The notes: a model not told the origin generated them from the sequence alone. A DNA stretch of 64,000 bases from Babylonia areolata (GCF_041734735.1 NC_134889.1:129501-193500), one strand, 5' to 3'; shown: positions 46,217-58,036, counted from the stretch's first letter. Numbers and translations: made by a program.

Positions 46217-46830
46217 GAGAATTTCACAGTCTTTCAAATGAATGAAGGAAGAGGGGTAGTAATCATACTGAACAAAAACCTAAAAAACAAAGTTTCCACC
46301 ATAAATCTAGAGAAATGGTGTAGCAACTCATGTGAATTAGTGGGGGTGCGTCTTGAAAAACCTGACGGAGTTCACAAAAGCATCGTGCTCATCAATGCCT
46401 ATGTTCACCCAGGAACCTGCACAACAAAAGAGGATTGGGTCTTTTTAGAGGAAATAGAGAACGAACTTGGAGACTCGGTCATTATCTGTGGAGACCTTAA
46501 TGCAAGATTGAAGTTATGGGACCAGCGGAACACCAACCCACAAGGACTCACACTTGAAGGAATGATAGGGGAAATTCTTCTTAGCCCTTTAACAACCACA
46601 TCCCCAACTCGCCTTGGAACAAGACAAGGGGACAGTGACAGTGTGATCGACATCGCTCTAACATCTCCAAAATTCAGAGCAGAAATGAATGCAGAGACGC
46701 TTCCATACCAAGGCAGCGACCACCTCCCGGTAGCTTTCAGTCTACAGAAACTGTCAGATAAACCCTGTATGAAACTGCGTGATCCATTTCAGTATGAAAC
46801 CAAAGACAACCGTCATCGAAAAATTAAGAC
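46217..46830 (+). pseudogene. LINE endonuclease domain (C-terminal two thirds)
   Basis: APE-type endonuclease sequence beginning ENFTVFQMNEGRGVVIIL, continuing with IVLINAYVHPG, the catalytic VIICGDLNARLKLWDQR, DSDSVIDIALTS and the terminal YQGSDHLPVAFSL with the SDH catalytic pair. The N-terminal strand with the first catalytic asparagine and glutamate is missing, in keeping with 5' truncation during target-primed integration. A frame change after this domain separates it from the RT. Confidence 0.85.
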
Positions 46831-48003
46831 GCAGAAGAAACAAAAGAACGGCACTGAACAGGATGCAAACTATTCAGCCCCCATGGTGGAACACCGACAC
46901 AGAGAGAGCCTGGATAGAAAAACATGCGGCTGTCAAACTTTGGCAAAAAGAAAAAACAAAACCATCTCCGGACAAAGATATTGAAACAAAAATGAAAGAA
47001 AAAACTGAACAGTTTGAAGTCATTGCTCAAGAGGCCAAAAATGACAAGTGGAAACAGTTTTGCGAGGCACTCAGTTATGACACAACATTGACAGAGTTCT
47101 GGCAATTTTATCGTCGCATGGAAGGAAAAACGTGCACAACAACAACCCCAGACATGTTAGACACTGACGGAACCAAGCTTAAGACAAATGAAGAAAAAGG
47201 ATCTGCCTTGCTCAAACGTTTCATACAACAGAGTGATCAAAGAAACTTAGATGAGAAAAAGAAATATATTGAGGAGTTAAACCAAACCCTTATGCAGACT
47301 GGACCAGATGACGACTTGACAATGGATGATCTAAACGAGGCAATAGCTAAATGCAAGAAAGAATCGGCTCCTGGCCCAGACAAAGTTCGCTACTCAGACA
47401 TCAAGGAGCTATCGGAAGAAGACAGAAGCAAACTTTTCAATCTATATCAAAACAGTTTCCACAATGGACAGGTGCCGGAGGACTGGACACACAGCTTCTT
47501 AAAACCCATACCAAAACCAGGAAAGGACCATCGTCAGGTAAGCGGCTACTGGATCCTAACCATGCAAAACATTGCTGGAAAGCTCATGGAACGCATGATA
47601 GCCAGGAAACGTGCAAGGGATCTTGAACACAGGCACATTCTCCCTTCAAATCAAGGTGGTTACAGAGCAGGGAAGTCCACATGGGAAAATGCAGCTGCTT
47701 TTGCATATGAGGTGTATGAAGGATTTCAAAGAAGAGAAGAAGCACTAGCAGTAGCAATTGACCTTGAAGATGCCTACAATAAAGTTCAGTTTGCGCACCT
47801 CATGGAGCTGCTACTAAGTTATGGAGTAAGTTTGACACTGACAAGACGGATAGCAGCAGCGCTTCAGGAAAGAATCGTCGTCCTACGCCTCGGAGATTGG
47901 ATGTCTGCACCTTCTAAACTATCCATGGGACTGCCACAAGGGTCTCCGCTCTCTCCTGTCCTCTACAATGTCTACACGAAGGGCCTTGCAGACTTAACAA
48001 CAA
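46800..48003 (+). pseudogene. LINE reverse transcriptase, first part
   Basis: Frame open through the linker (PPWWNTDTERAWIEKH) and RT motifs: CKKESAPGPDKVRYSDIKEL, FLKPIPKPGKD, GYRAGKSTWENAA, catalytic AVAIDLEDAYNKV and GLPQGSPLSPVLYNVY. The frame shifts just before the ADD motif, which is in the next frame. Confidence 0.9.
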
Positions 48004-49543
48004 TGGAATTGCTCGGGTGCTTACCCTTGCGGATGATGGCCTGGTCTTCAAAACTTCGAAAGATGCTCAGGAGAGAACTAAAGCCGTCCAGAAACAACTA
48101 AACAATATTGCTCAATGGTGCAAAGACACAGGATCTTCCATCAATCCAGCGAAAGCCCAAACGTTGCTGTGCACCCTCAACAACAAAACCGCGAGCAAAT
48201 CACCACCTTCTGTGTCATTCGATGGGATTCAAATTGAGAAAACTGAATGCCTATGCTACCTAGGAATACACTTCGACAGGATGCTGACCTTCAGAAAACA
48301 TACGGAAAATACTGTTCTCAAATGCAAAAAGGGCCTTTCAGTCTTAAAAGCAATGGCAACCAAAGGAATTGAACAACGCCAGCTCTTCCTGCTATACCAA
48401 TCAACCGTCCTCAGTGTGATCGACTATGGACTTGGGCTAACAACACCGTCTCAAAGCAACCTCCTAAAATTAGAAAGAGTCCAAAATGAAGCTATGAGGC
48501 TGATCCTTGGAACAACAAAAGACACGCCCACAGAAACCATGCGATACCTGCTTGACCTTCCTTCAGTGCAGGCCAGAAACAAGTTAGAACAGGTCAAGAC
48601 CTACTTCAAAGCATTAGAAAACCCTCAAAACCCACTGCATGACGCAGTCAAAGAACCAAAAGGCAGCCGTCTAGGACGAGGAAGATCATGGATGGGACAA
48701 GCAGAAGACACAATCCAGCTAGTATGCCGACTACAAGACCTGAAAGAAACAAAAGAATGGGAGAAAACCCCCAAAAACCTCAACCATCTATTCAACATAG
48801 TCATTTCACCCACTCTAGGAAGACATTGTCGGGAATGGCCAGAGGGCAAAACTGATGCGGAAGTGAAGCTACTCATAGAAGAAAACAGTAAAGAAGAGGA
48901 CATCATCATATACACAGATGGCTCAGTCACCAAAGACCAGTCTGGTTGGGGATTCACTGCGAAACAAAATGGGAAAACAATTTGGGAAGAGAATGCTGCC
49001 TACAAAGTCACAACCTCCAGCCTAACGATGGAAGTTGAAGCTGCGACACATGCCCTCCAGTGGCTATCGTCCATCCATACGCCCGGAAACCAACATGCCA
49101 TGATTCTAACCGACTCAATGAACCTCATACAGAAAATTGAAAACGGAATGGGAAGCCCAGAGTGGCATAAGGCAATGCGCAACTTTCAGATTAAAAAATT
49201 CACATGGTCATACTGCCCGGGACATGCAGGTGTTAATGGAAATGAGCGAGCTGACAGACTTGCTGGTAACGCAACACCAACGAGCGGCCTACATCTAGGA
49301 AAATCGGAAATCCTCAGAAAAATCAAAGAATACCAAAAAGAACAGGTACAAGGCCATCACACCATCGATCGCCTCAAAGAAATAAAAGCAGAGAGAGGGA
49401 GCGGCCGCAAGTCTAACATGAAAGGTAGAGCACGATGCTTTGCAAATCAAACAAATATCGGCATCATTTCCAAACCAACATTGCGCAAATTTCTTCAAAA
49501 CGGAACAGAGTCTCTGTGGGCCTTTCCAAATACAATAGACTGA
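48003..49543 (+). pseudogene. LINE RT C-terminus and RNase H domain
   Basis: Open frame starting around RVLTLADDGLVF, in which LADD stands for the usual YADD, then thumb motifs (CLCYLGIHFDRML; VIDYGLGL; RVQNEAMRLILGTTKDTP). The RNase H domain follows with its four acidic positions: IIYTDGSV, LTMEVEAATHAL, MILTDSMN and CPGHAGVNGNERADRLA. RNase H removes element RNA during cDNA synthesis. The protein ends NTID and stop at 49541-49543. This 500-codon stretch has no internal stop, so the insertion is fairly young. Confidence 0.92.
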
Positions 49544-49545
49544 GC

Positions 49546-50365
49546 AACACACTAGACGCCACGTTTTTGGCATCAGAGATCTTTTCCCATCCCTCTTGCG
49601 ACCAGTCAGTGGCAGCCTCCGTGCGTGTGTGGATGTGTGGGTCTGTGCTTTTGAGTGCGTTTGTGAATGCGCGAAAGTGTAAGTGTACACAAGTGTCAGG
49701 AGAGATCTGTGTACGTGTGTGTGTGAGAGAGAGAGGAGGTGGGAGTGCGGGGGGAGGTGGGGTAGAGGATGAGGTATGTGAGTATATGCATGCCTACACT
49801 GTGGGAGCAACAGGATATTGGAACGTGTATATATATATATATATCTTTGTATATATGTGTGTGGGGTTGAGGGTGGGAGATATGGGCGTATGTGTGTGTG
49901 CTTGTACAAGTAAGTGTTCATCTCTGTGTGTGTTTGTGTGTGTGTGTGTGTGCCGTGGAAGCTGCGATACGTAGACTAGAAATGAGTGTGTGGAGGAGGG
50001 GGGTAGAGGAGGTGCAAGGTAGTGTGTGTGTGTGTGTGTGTGTTGGAGCTCATGTACGTTTATATGTATTTGACTGTGCTTTCATATCTGTGAAACTGCA
50101 TGTTTGGTGCATTTCTGTTGTGCATGTGTGTGTGTGTGTGTGTGTGTGTGAATGTCTTGTTTTACATTTATTCGCTTATTTATCACCATTGTTGTCTTTT
50201 TTTATATATTTTTTAATTTTATTAGTATTACTATTATTATTACTACTACCTTTTTCTATATTATAATTATTATTCATTTATTTATTTATTTATGTAAGCT
50301 TATCTATTATTTATTCCCCCGGTTTTGTTTGTTTGTTTTGTTTTGTTTTTTGTTGGGGTTTTTTT
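49546..50365 (+). other. Probable LINE 3'UTR and GT-rich sequence
   Basis: After the LINE stop comes ~90 bp of ordinary sequence, then GT-, GA- and AT-rich low-complexity DNA (AT microsatellite near 49830; GT tracts near 49925, 50025 and 50120), ending in a T-rich tract before the SINE. No gene. Where the LINE ends exactly cannot be decided. Confidence 0.55.
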
Positions 50366-50490
50366 CTCAAGACCTGACTAAGCGCGTTGGGTTACGCTGC
50401 TGGTCAGGAATCTGCTTGGCAGATGTGGTGTAGCGTGTATGGTTTGTCCGAACGCAGTGACGCCTCCTTGAGCAACTGAAACTGAAACTG
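50366..50490 (+). mobile_element. Gastropod-type SINE, copy 4
   Basis: The best preserved copy: CTCAAGACCTGACTAAGCGC, GTTGGGTTACGCTGCTGGTC, AGGAATCTGCTTGGCAGATG, TGGTGTAGCGTGTATGGT, TTGTCCGAACGCAGTGACGC and CTCCTTGAGCAACTG, with the tail GAAACTGAAACTG. It lies at the right-hand end of the LINE insertion, directly before the minisatellite resumes. Confidence 0.9.
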
Positions 50491-51330
50491 TTCAGATGTT
50501 TTTTTTAATGTGTGTGTTCAGGAGTTTTCTGTCGGTCTGTCTGTTGTCTCTGTTCAGGTGTTGTCTTATATCTGTGCGTTCAGATCTTGTCTAATGTCTG
50601 TTCAGGTGCTGTTTGATGTCCGTTCAGGAGTTGTCTGTGTTTAGGTGTTGTCTTATATCTGTCTGTTCAGGTGTTTTCTGATGTCTGTTCAGGTGTTGTC
50701 TGATGTCTGTTCAGGTGCTGTCTGATGTCTGTTCAGGTGCTGTCTGATGTCTGTTTAGTTGCTGTCTGTCTGTCAGGTCTGTTCAGGTGTTGTCTGATGT
50801 CTGTTCAGGTGTTGTCTGATGTCTGTTCAGGTGTTGTCTGATGTCTGTTCAGGTGCTGTCTGTTCAGGTGCTGTCTGATGTCTGTTCAGGTGCTGTCTGA
50901 TGTCTCTGATCAGGTGTTGTCTGATGTCTGTTCAGGTGCTGTCTGATGTCTGTTCAGGCGTTGTCTGATGTCTGTCTTTTCAGGTGCTGTCTGACGTCTG
51001 TCCAGGTGTTGTCTGATGTCTGTCCAGGTGTCTGATGTCTCTGTTCAGGTGCTGTCTCTGTTAGTGTTGTCTGTCTGTTCAGGTGCTGTCTGATGTCTGT
51101 TCAGGTGCTGTCTGATCAGGTGCTGTCCGATGTCTCTGTTCAGGTGCTGTCTGATGTCTGTGTGTTCAGGTGTTGTCTGATGTCTCTGTTCAGGTCTTAT
51201 CTGATGTCTGTTCAGATGCTGTCTGTGTTCAGGTCTATGTACAGGTGTTGTCTGTGAACAGTTGTTCGATTTTTTTTGTTCAGGTGTTTTCTAAAGTCTG
51301 TGTTCAAGTGATGTCTGTGTTCACCCAGGT
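50491..51330 (+). repeat. ~24-bp minisatellite, right part
   Basis: Same GTTCAGGTGTTGTCTGATG family as 44868-46216, here often with GTTCAGGTGCTGTCTGATG. The presence of the array on both sides shows that the LINE and SINE were inserted into it. Confidence 0.94.
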
Positions 51331-51367
51331 GTTTAAACTGTTGTTGGTTGGAAGGACAACACATGGA

Positions 51368-51425
51368 CACTGAAACTGACATCAGACAACACCTGAACAG
51401 ACTTCAGACAACACCTGAACAGACA
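51368..51425 (-). repeat. Inverted copy of the 24-bp array units
   Basis: GACATCAGACAACACCTGAA and CAGACTTCAGACAACACCTG are the reverse complement of the array unit, two copies long, only ~40 bp after the direct array ends. The two orientations could form a long hairpin. Confidence 0.92.
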
Positions 51426-51749
51426 GGAGATGAAGAATCTAAAAAAAAAAAAAAAAGCACAAAACACTGTGAGGTGATTGTCCACAGCGAACTTCTGCAG
51501 ACATACAAACTGTGTGAAATGTCACAATATTACAGGTGGGGAAAAAAAGAGGAGTGGAAAAAAAAAGGAAGAAAAAAATCTCACTATGTTTTATCATCTT
51601 CACTAATTTCCTCACACACACATTTTTGTTAAATAGCAGAAAAGTGAAACTCCAGACATGAGAGCAGTGTGAGCATGCAGTGTTGTTTATTATTGTGTAA
51701 ACAAAACCACAGTTTGTGGAACACCAACCACAACACAGTACAAAACATA
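51426..51749. other. Unique stretch with A16 run
   Basis: Unique, A-rich on the + strand (A16 near 51441). It contains the candidate - strand polyadenylation signal at 51686-51691. Confidence 0.55.
51686..51691 (-). promoter_or_regulatory. Candidate - strand polyadenylation signal (MEGF8 side)
   Basis: TTTATT on the + strand, i.e. AATAAA on the - strand, in unique sequence. A TGTCTGG-like GT-rich stretch follows on the - strand within ~40 bases. It coincides with the point where strand composition flips, so it is a candidate end of a long MEGF8 3'UTR. Confidence 0.3.
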
Positions 51750-51965
51750 CACTTGACACACTACACTGTGTGCACATCCAACAAAACACTGACACATGAC
51801 ACAGTGTGTCCACATCCAACAACACAGGCACAGTGTGTGCACATCCAACAGAGCACACTGACACATGACACACTGTGCTCATCCAACAGAACAAACTGAC
51901 ATACGACTGTGTGCCCATCAAACAGAACACACCAATACAACACAGTGTGCACATCCCCAACAGAA
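51750..51965 (+). repeat. ~40-bp degenerate repeat, 5-6 copies
   Basis: Copies of CACTGTGTGCACATCCAACA plus ACACTGACACATGACA, with much divergence. Confidence 0.82.
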
Positions 51966-52369
51966 CACAAGATTGCAGACTTCTGAAAACTCATAAATAC
52001 ACTGTCAAAATAATAACACATTTCAAATCAATAATGCAACAATACTTTACACAGACAACAAAAGCGATGTCACAGAAAAAAAATTCATCTCAATAACAAA
52101 TAACATGCACAAACATTGCATTGATAATTGACGAGTGAGGGAAAAATCTTAACTAGGTAACATGAATGGCATCAAATATTCACAAAGTTGTAAGTAGATG
52201 CTTTTTCCCCCCCCAAATTGCTGAAATATGTACATCAATGTAAGCATCACATTCACACAAACACCACTTTCCCGTTCATTCTTGTTAAAAATTGCATTTT
52301 ATGGCATGGGAATCAACAACTACAGACGCATGACACTGCTGGAATTGACCTCAGTGCCCCTGGATGGCT
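51966..52369. other. Unique AT-rich stretch
   Basis: Plain unique sequence, typical of a 3'UTR in composition. No ORF or element. Confidence 0.5.
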
Positions 52370-52690
52370 GTGTGTGTGTCACACCAGGGAACCACAGAAA
52401 CACCTGTGGAAGGGGGGGGGGGGGGTGTCACACCAGGGAACCACAGAAACACCTGTGGAAGGGGGGGGTGTGTCACACCAGGGAACCACAGAAACACCTG
52501 TGGAAGGGGTATGTGTGTCACACCAGGGAACCACAAACGCCTCTGGAAGGGGGGGGGGGGTGGTGTGTGTCACACCAGAGAACCACAGAAACACCTGTGG
52601 AAGGGGGGTGTGTGTCACACCAGGGAACCACAGAAACGCCTCTGGTAGGGGGTGTCTTGTGTGTCACCAGGGAACCACAGAAACACCCGA
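52370..52690 (+). repeat. ~42-bp minisatellite with G-runs
   Basis: Eight copies of CACACCAGGGAACCACAGAA plus ACACCTGTGGAAGGGGGG; the G run varies from 4 to 14. Confidence 0.93.
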
Positions 52691-53324
52691 GGAAGGTGTG
52701 CGTCACTACCTCGATGCCAGACACCTGCACTGTCACAAAACATCAAAGGTGTCCACTTCAGGTGCAACATGAAACATCACCAGACATGTGGCAAATGTTT
52801 CAATCATCACATGACAACTGAAGGTCTTTCCACATCATCTCAATGTTGAGTCACTACAGCAACCCCAAAACACTGGGTCCTGCATCCCTCAGCGGCTGTG
52901 GGGTGGAGAGGGCTTTGACAACGCTGTGGGGAGGAGAGGGATGGCTGTATGTATCCATGACAACACTGTGGGGAGGAGAGGGATGCATGGATGTTTCGAC
53001 AGGGACTACATCAGGCCAGAGAGAATTACACACAATACCTCATCACTGCCTACCTTCACCTTAACATTTAATCCCCACCCACAGGGTTAAAAAAAACAGA
53101 AAAAAAAGACGTCAACAATCTTTCTCCTGTGAAAAACCTGTTCTACCAATATTCAAAAATGTGTTCTACCATATTTCAACTATTTGTGTTCAGAAACCCT
53201 TTTAACGTGGTCAAATCAGGGAGTAGTTGTCATGATTCTGTCATTCACAAACTAAAGTGGACGCACTGACCCACACCACTGTCATCAGGACACTGACCCA
53301 CACCACCTGTCATCAGGATAATCT
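52691..53324. other. Unique stretch
   Basis: Contains a short direct repeat (ACGCTGTGGGGAGGAGAGGG and ACACTGTGGGGAGGAGAGGG near 52920-52985) and TTTAAT at 53067, an ATTAAA on the - strand. No gene was seen. Confidence 0.5.
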
Positions 53325-54795
53325 TTGGCCATGGCAGGAACCAGTGTCCCTAAGACCATGGCAACATGGCTGGAACCAGTGTCCCTAGGACCATGGCAAC
53401 ATGGACCATGGCAACATGGTTGGAACCAGTGTCCATAGGAACATGGCAGGAACCAGCGTCCTTAGGGCCATGGCAACATGGCAGGAACCAGCGTCCTTAG
53501 GGCCATGGCAACATGGCTGGAAGCAGTGTCCTTAGGGCCATGGCAACATGGCTGGAACCAGTGTCCCTAGGGCCATGGCAACATGGCTGGAACCAGTGTC
53601 CCCAGTACCATGGCAACATGGCAGGAACCAGTGTCCCTAGGACCATGGCAACATGGCAGGAACCAGCATGGCAACATGGCAGGAACCAGTGTCCCTAGGA
53701 CCATGGCAACATGGCTGGAACCAGTATCCCTAGGACCATGGCAACATGGCTGGAACCAGTATCCCTAGGACCATGGCAGGAACCAGTGTCCCCAGTACCA
53801 TGGCAACATGGCAGGAACCAGTGTCCCCAGTACCATGGCAACATGGCAGGAACCAGTGTCCCTTGGACCATGGCAACATGGCGGGAACCAGTGTCCCCAG
53901 TACCATGGCAACATGGCTGGAACCAGTGTTCCCAGTACCATGGCAACATGGCAGGAACCAGTGTCCCTAGGACCATGGCAACATGGCAGGAACCAGTGTC
54001 CTTAGGGCCATGGCAGGAACCAGTGTCCCAAGGACCATGGCAACATGGTTGGAACCAGTGTCCATAGGACCATGGCAACATGGCAGGAACCAGTGTCCCT
54101 AGGACCATGGCAACATGGCAGGAACCAGTGTCCCTAGGACCATGGCAACATGGCTGGAACCAATGTCATTAGGACCATGGCAACATGGCAGGAACCAGTG
54201 TCCCTAGGACCATGGCTGGAACCAGTGTCATTAGGACCATGGCAACATGGCTGGAACCAGTGTCATTAGGACCATGGCAACATGGCAGGAAGCAGTGTCA
54301 TTAGGACCATGGCAACATGGCTGGAACCAGTGTCATTAGGACCATGGCAACATGGCTGGAACCAGTGTCATTAGGACCATGGCAACATGGCTGGAACCCT
54401 GGCAACATGGCAGGAACCAGTGTCCCTCGGACCATGGCAACATGGCAGGAACCAGTGTCCCTAGGGCCATGGCAACATGGCTGGAACCAGCGTCATTAGG
54501 ACCATGGCAACATGGCAGGAACCAGTGTCCTTAGGGCCATGGCAACATGGCAGGAACCAGCGTCCTTAGGGCCATGGCAACATGGCTGGAACCAGCGTCC
54601 TTAGGGCCATGGCAACATGGCTGGAACCAGCGTCCTTAGGGCCATGGCAACATGGCAGGAACCAGTGTCCTTAGGGCCATGGCAACATGGCAGGAACCAG
54701 TGTCCTTAGGGCCATGGCAACATGGCAGGAACCAGTGTCCTTAGGGCCATGGCAACACTTGCTGTGTCCTTAGGGCCATGGCAACACTTGCCAAG
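53325..54795 (+). repeat. 35-bp minisatellite with CCATGGCAACATGG
   Basis: About 42 units of CCATGGCAACATGGCAGGAA plus CCAGTGTCCCTAGGA; subtypes differ by GGCTGG or GGCAGG and by TCATTAGG or TCCTTAGGG. The - strand reading of every unit contains GTTGCCATGG. Confidence 0.96.
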
Positions 54796-55444
54796 AACAA
54801 GGGAAGGGGCGATGACAATCAAATCAATGGAGGCAGTGTGGAGACGAGGCATGGAGTAAAAACCATTTTTAAAAGCAGAAGGCATAAATGATACTAAAAA
54901 CTCAAGAGCTTCCAAACTACTATCTGGTTCAGTGAGCTGTGACTGATGGTACAGACGTGATGTTGAAACATGTGACCCTGTATGCCAGTCACAGACAGGA
55001 CTTGGTCACTCGGTGTGACAGACACTAACGGTCTCTGTCTGTCAACAAGTGGCCCAGCAGTCCAACCCCATCTTCACTCCCTCAAACTGACATGTGAACA
55101 GTCTGCACCAAAATATTGACTTCACATCAAACTGTCCACTGGAAAGAATTTTTTTTTTAAATCAGTAAAAACAAGAACACATTATATTTACCCGTAATGA
55201 AATAATATTATGTTGAAACCAAATCTTTGCTAAATGCATTAATTCCATAACAATGATCTTCACTGGTCAAACTAAAAGAAACAAGGATAATATATGTATT
55301 TGTGTGTGTTTCTGTTGCAACAATACCCACTGTACCAATAATTGTCACCATGATGATGACAATAACACACTACCTGACATACAGAGGGGGGGAACCAGCT
55401 GACAGCACTGTACATGACAGTGACCTCTGACCCCACCCCTCCCC
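54796..55444. other. Unique stretch
   Basis: No repeat, gene or element recognised. Confidence 0.5.
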
Positions 55445-56620
55445 TCTGTCCACGTCCTGTGATGACATCACCACAACCACCCCTCTGACCACAACATCCT
55501 GTGATGACATCACCACAACCACCCCTCTGACCACATCCTGTGATGACATCACCACAACCACCCCTCTGTCCACATCCTGTGATGACATCACCACAACCAC
55601 CCCTCTGTCCACATCCTGTGATGACATCACCTCCACATCCCTCTGACCACAACATCCTTTGATGACATCACCACAACCACCACTCTGACCACAACATCCT
55701 GTGATAACATCACCACAACCACCCCTCTGTCCACAGCATCCTGTGATGACATCACCACAACCACCCCTCTGACCACAACATCCTGTTATAACATCACCAC
55801 AACCACCCCTCTGATGACATCACCACAACCACCCCTCTGTCCACAGCATCCTTTGATGACATCACCACAACCACCCCTCTGTCCACAGCATCCTGTGATG
55901 ACATCACCACAACCACCCTTCTGTCCACATCCTGTGATGACATCACCTCCACACCCCTCTGTCCACAGCATCCTGTGATGACATCACCACAACCACCCCT
56001 CTGTCCACATCCTGTGATGACATCACCTCCACACCCCTCTGTCCACAGCATCCTGTGATGACATCACCACAACCACCCCTCTGTCCACAGCATCCTGTGA
56101 TGACATCACCACAACCACCCCTCTGTCCACATCCTGTGATGACATCACCACAACCACCCCTCTGTCCACATCCTGTGATGACATCACCACAATCCCTCTG
56201 TCCACATCCTGTGATGACATCACCTCCACACCCCTCTGTCCACAGCATCCTGTGATGACATCACCACAACCACCCCTCCACAACATCCTGTGATGACATC
56301 ACCACAACCACCCCTCTGTCCACATCCTGTGATGACATCACCACAACCACCCCTCTGTCCACATCCTGTGATGACATCACCACAACCACCCCTCTGTCCA
56401 CAGCATCCTGTTATGAAATCACCACAACTACCCTACTATCCACAACATCCTGTTATGACATCACCACAACTACCCCACTGTCCACAACATCCTGTGATGG
56501 CATCATAACCACCCCTCTGTCCACATCCTGTGATGGCATCATAACCACCCCTCTGGATACATCCTGTGATGACATCATAACCACCCCTCTGGATACATCC
56601 TGTGATGACATCATAACCAC
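55445..56620 (+). repeat. ~37-bp minisatellite with TGATGACATCACCACAACC
   Basis: About 32 units of CCTGTGATGACATCACCACA plus ACCACCCCTCTGTCCACA. TGATGACATCA has inverted TGATG and CATCA arms. The right end has an ATCATAACC subtype. Confidence 0.95.
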
Positions 56621-56844
56621 CCCCTTTCCACCTACCCCCAGTCTCTCCACCAAAAAGAAAAAACAATCCCCAAACCCCTTCCAGTCATGAGTCGAACGCC
56701 ATGATGTAAATCAACAATCAAATTGAACTTGTACACACAAATCATCAATTTATATGCAAGTGTATAAACAGACAACAGAGCAGAACAATTTTTTCATAAA
56801 ATCAATATTGATATATAGACTGGAGAGAGCGAAGAAGAAAAAGA

Positions 56845-56887
<43 letters not shown>

Positions 56888-57469
56888 AAATGATGCACAA
56901 GACAAACTATCCAATGCATTGTATACACAAGCAGTCAAACTTGGTGACTGATGCAATACTTACTGAAGAGAGAGCATAGTATGCAAGTACTTCTTTAACT
57001 TCCTCTGTCCCTCTCTCCTTTCCTTTTCTCTGTCCTTGTGCGTGCACACACACACACACACATACACACAATGTGAAACAGGTGTGCACACTGACTCCCC
57101 AATCTCACACACACTGGTCAGTCACAGTGGTCAGTCCAATGCACAGTCACTGTCACTGCCTTTCACACACTCCTCTCACACACACTTCCCCTTTCTCTTT
57201 TCACTGTCATTCAACTTCAGAGTCTTGATGTTTTTAAACAAACACTCACGCATAAAGGGAACCATGAAAGCATGTGCCCAAACAACACACACACCCAATC
57301 ACACAGCACAACACACACTCCTCACAACACACACACTCCCAATCACACAGCACAGCACACACAAACCCTCACAACACACACCGCCTGCGTTATTTGTTGT
57401 GGTTGTCTTCCTGAAGAACTCTTCTTCCCCACATCTCATTTTCAAATCTGTCTGGTGCTGCCCAGTCCC
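56621..57469. other. Spacer with AT and CA microsatellites
   Basis: (AT)n at 56850-56885, (CA) tract at 57046-57068 and a duplicated CACAACACACAC-rich stretch at 57280-57380. Otherwise unique; no gene. Confidence 0.6.
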
Positions 57470-57915
57470 TTCAGCCCCTCACACTCACTCACTCACCCAC
57501 ACACAGTGACACCCCCACACTCACTCACTCACCCACACACAGTGATAACCCCAACACTCACTCACTCACCCACACACAGTGACACCCCCACACTCACTCA
57601 CTCACCCACACACAGTGACACCCCCACACTCACTCACTCACCCACACACAGTGACACCCTCACACTCACTCACTCACCCACACACAGTGACACCCTCACA
57701 CTCACTCACTCACCCACACACAGTGACACCCTCACACTCACTCACTCACCCACACACAGTGACACCCCCACACTCACTCACTCACCCACACACAGTGACA
57801 CCCCCACACTCACTCACTCACCCACACACAGTGACACCCCCACACTCACTCACTCACCCACACACAGTGACACCCTCACACTCACTCACTCACCCACACA
57901 CAGTGATAACCCCAA
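57470..57915 (+). repeat. 36-bp minisatellite, 12 copies
   Basis: Units of CACTCACTCACTCACCCACA plus CACAGTGACACCCCCA, nearly identical. Confidence 0.96.
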
Positions 57916-58036
57916 CACACACCCATCACACCCAATGCACCACATGTTCACCAACACAGGTGGGCCAGATGGTCAGTCAGCTGTGCCAGTAACCCATGCC
58001 TTTTGCCCCAACACCGGTGAAACAACATCACCTGGC
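57916..58036. other. Short unique spacer
   Basis: Unique sequence between two arrays. Confidence 0.5.

Larger units (their letters stand above)
46217..49545 (+). mobile_element. I/Nimb-like LINE with RNase H, 5'-truncated
   Basis: ORF2 of an I-superfamily non-LTR retrotransposon, nearly intact apart from its missing 5' end. It starts in mid-endonuclease, runs through reverse transcriptase and RNase H, and stops at 49543. It is split by two apparent single-base frameshifts, near 46790-46850 and near 48003. Possession of a C-terminal RNase H domain separates it from the L2-, Jockey- and L1-like elements elsewhere in the window. The snail element nimbus belongs to this group; the exact family here is inference. 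It interrupts a minisatellite whose units continue at 50491. Confidence 0.88.

Noticed and set aside
50366-50490. A functional tRNA gene in the SINE head
   Set aside because: No cloverleaf with a proper B-box (GGTTCGANNCC) could be drawn; only local hairpins are present.
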